A stretch of 5,561 nt of DNA from a bacterium. GTDB taxonomy: Bacteria; Latescibacterota; Latescibacteria; Latescibacterales; Latescibacteraceae. A model generated the notes under the pieces. The model was not told the origin of the DNA, did not search any database, and saw only the letters and a list, made by a program, of their open reading frames with translations. Location of the stretch: positions 1 to 5,561 of the forward strand of contig JAJFUH010000223.1 in the NCBI GenBank assembly GCA_021372535.1, read 5' to 3'. Below are positions 5,524 to 5,561 of the stretch, piece after piece. The number at the start of each line of letters is the position of its first letter. The stretch's first letter is position 1. A program made the translations under genes and the position numbers.

Positions 5524-5561
5524 TTTATAAATTCACAGGATTTAATGGTCTATATTCTATT

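Larger units (their letters stand above)
5188..5561. other. Gene-free region upstream of the operon
   Basis: Beyond the promoter at 5265-5294 and the hairpin elements at 5346-5523, I see no credible gene, tRNA or rRNA here. The stretch 5188-5300 is AT-rich and typical of a promoter region. The last 38 bases (5524-5561) are AT-rich, with no recognisable signal, and run off the window. Confidence 0.6.

Noticed and set aside
1-5561. CRISPR arrays, tRNA or rRNA genes, insertion-sequence transposase, riboswitch
   Set aside because: No regularly spaced direct repeats, no cloverleaf or rRNA segments, no transposase-like product and no recognisable riboswitch core were seen.

Overview
The window reads as chromosome from a Gram-negative (diderm) bacterium of moderate GC content. 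The evidence is an outer-membrane TonB-dependent receptor and an outer-membrane-type lipoprotein. Genes have ordinary AGGAG-type ribosome binding sites. The organism cannot be named from the sequence. The receptor with an N-terminal carboxypeptidase-like domain and the style of the palindromic repeat recall the Fibrobacteres-Chlorobi-Bacteroidetes group and neighbouring candidate phyla, but this is only an impression.

Layout. Positions 1-1146 (+) hold the 3' part of a major facilitator superfamily (MFS) permease whose start lies before the window. Positions 1147-1577 have no confidently called gene. They contain a short hairpin after the permease, a promoter-like segment overlapped by a 19-bp palindrome, and a 63-codon open frame with a good ribosome binding site and one hydrophobic segment. 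From 5187 down to 1578 three genes run on the minus strand and look like one operon: a 106-residue His-rich membrane protein, a 293-residue lipoprotein built from two copies of one domain, and a 737-residue TonB-dependent receptor. A sigma70-like promoter lies upstream of the first gene at 5265-5294. The gap between lipoprotein and receptor holds two hairpins, one ending two bases before the receptor's ribosome binding site. Positions 5346-5523 carry a 13-bp perfect hairpin followed by an imperfect inverted repeat of about 132 bp, which looks like a dispersed palindromic repeat rather than a gene.

How the genes may work together. The receptor's plug and C-terminal signatures resemble the ZnuD-type receptors for zinc and related metals. 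The lipoprotein has His/Asp clusters at the end of each domain copy and a His-rich C-terminus, and the small protein has a His/Cys-rich loop between two membrane helices. The most economical reading is a transition-metal acquisition or handling operon in which the lipoprotein and small protein help the receptor. Metal identity and partner roles are inference. The lipoprotein and the small protein are the parts I cannot assign to a characterised family, and they are the best candidates for something undescribed.
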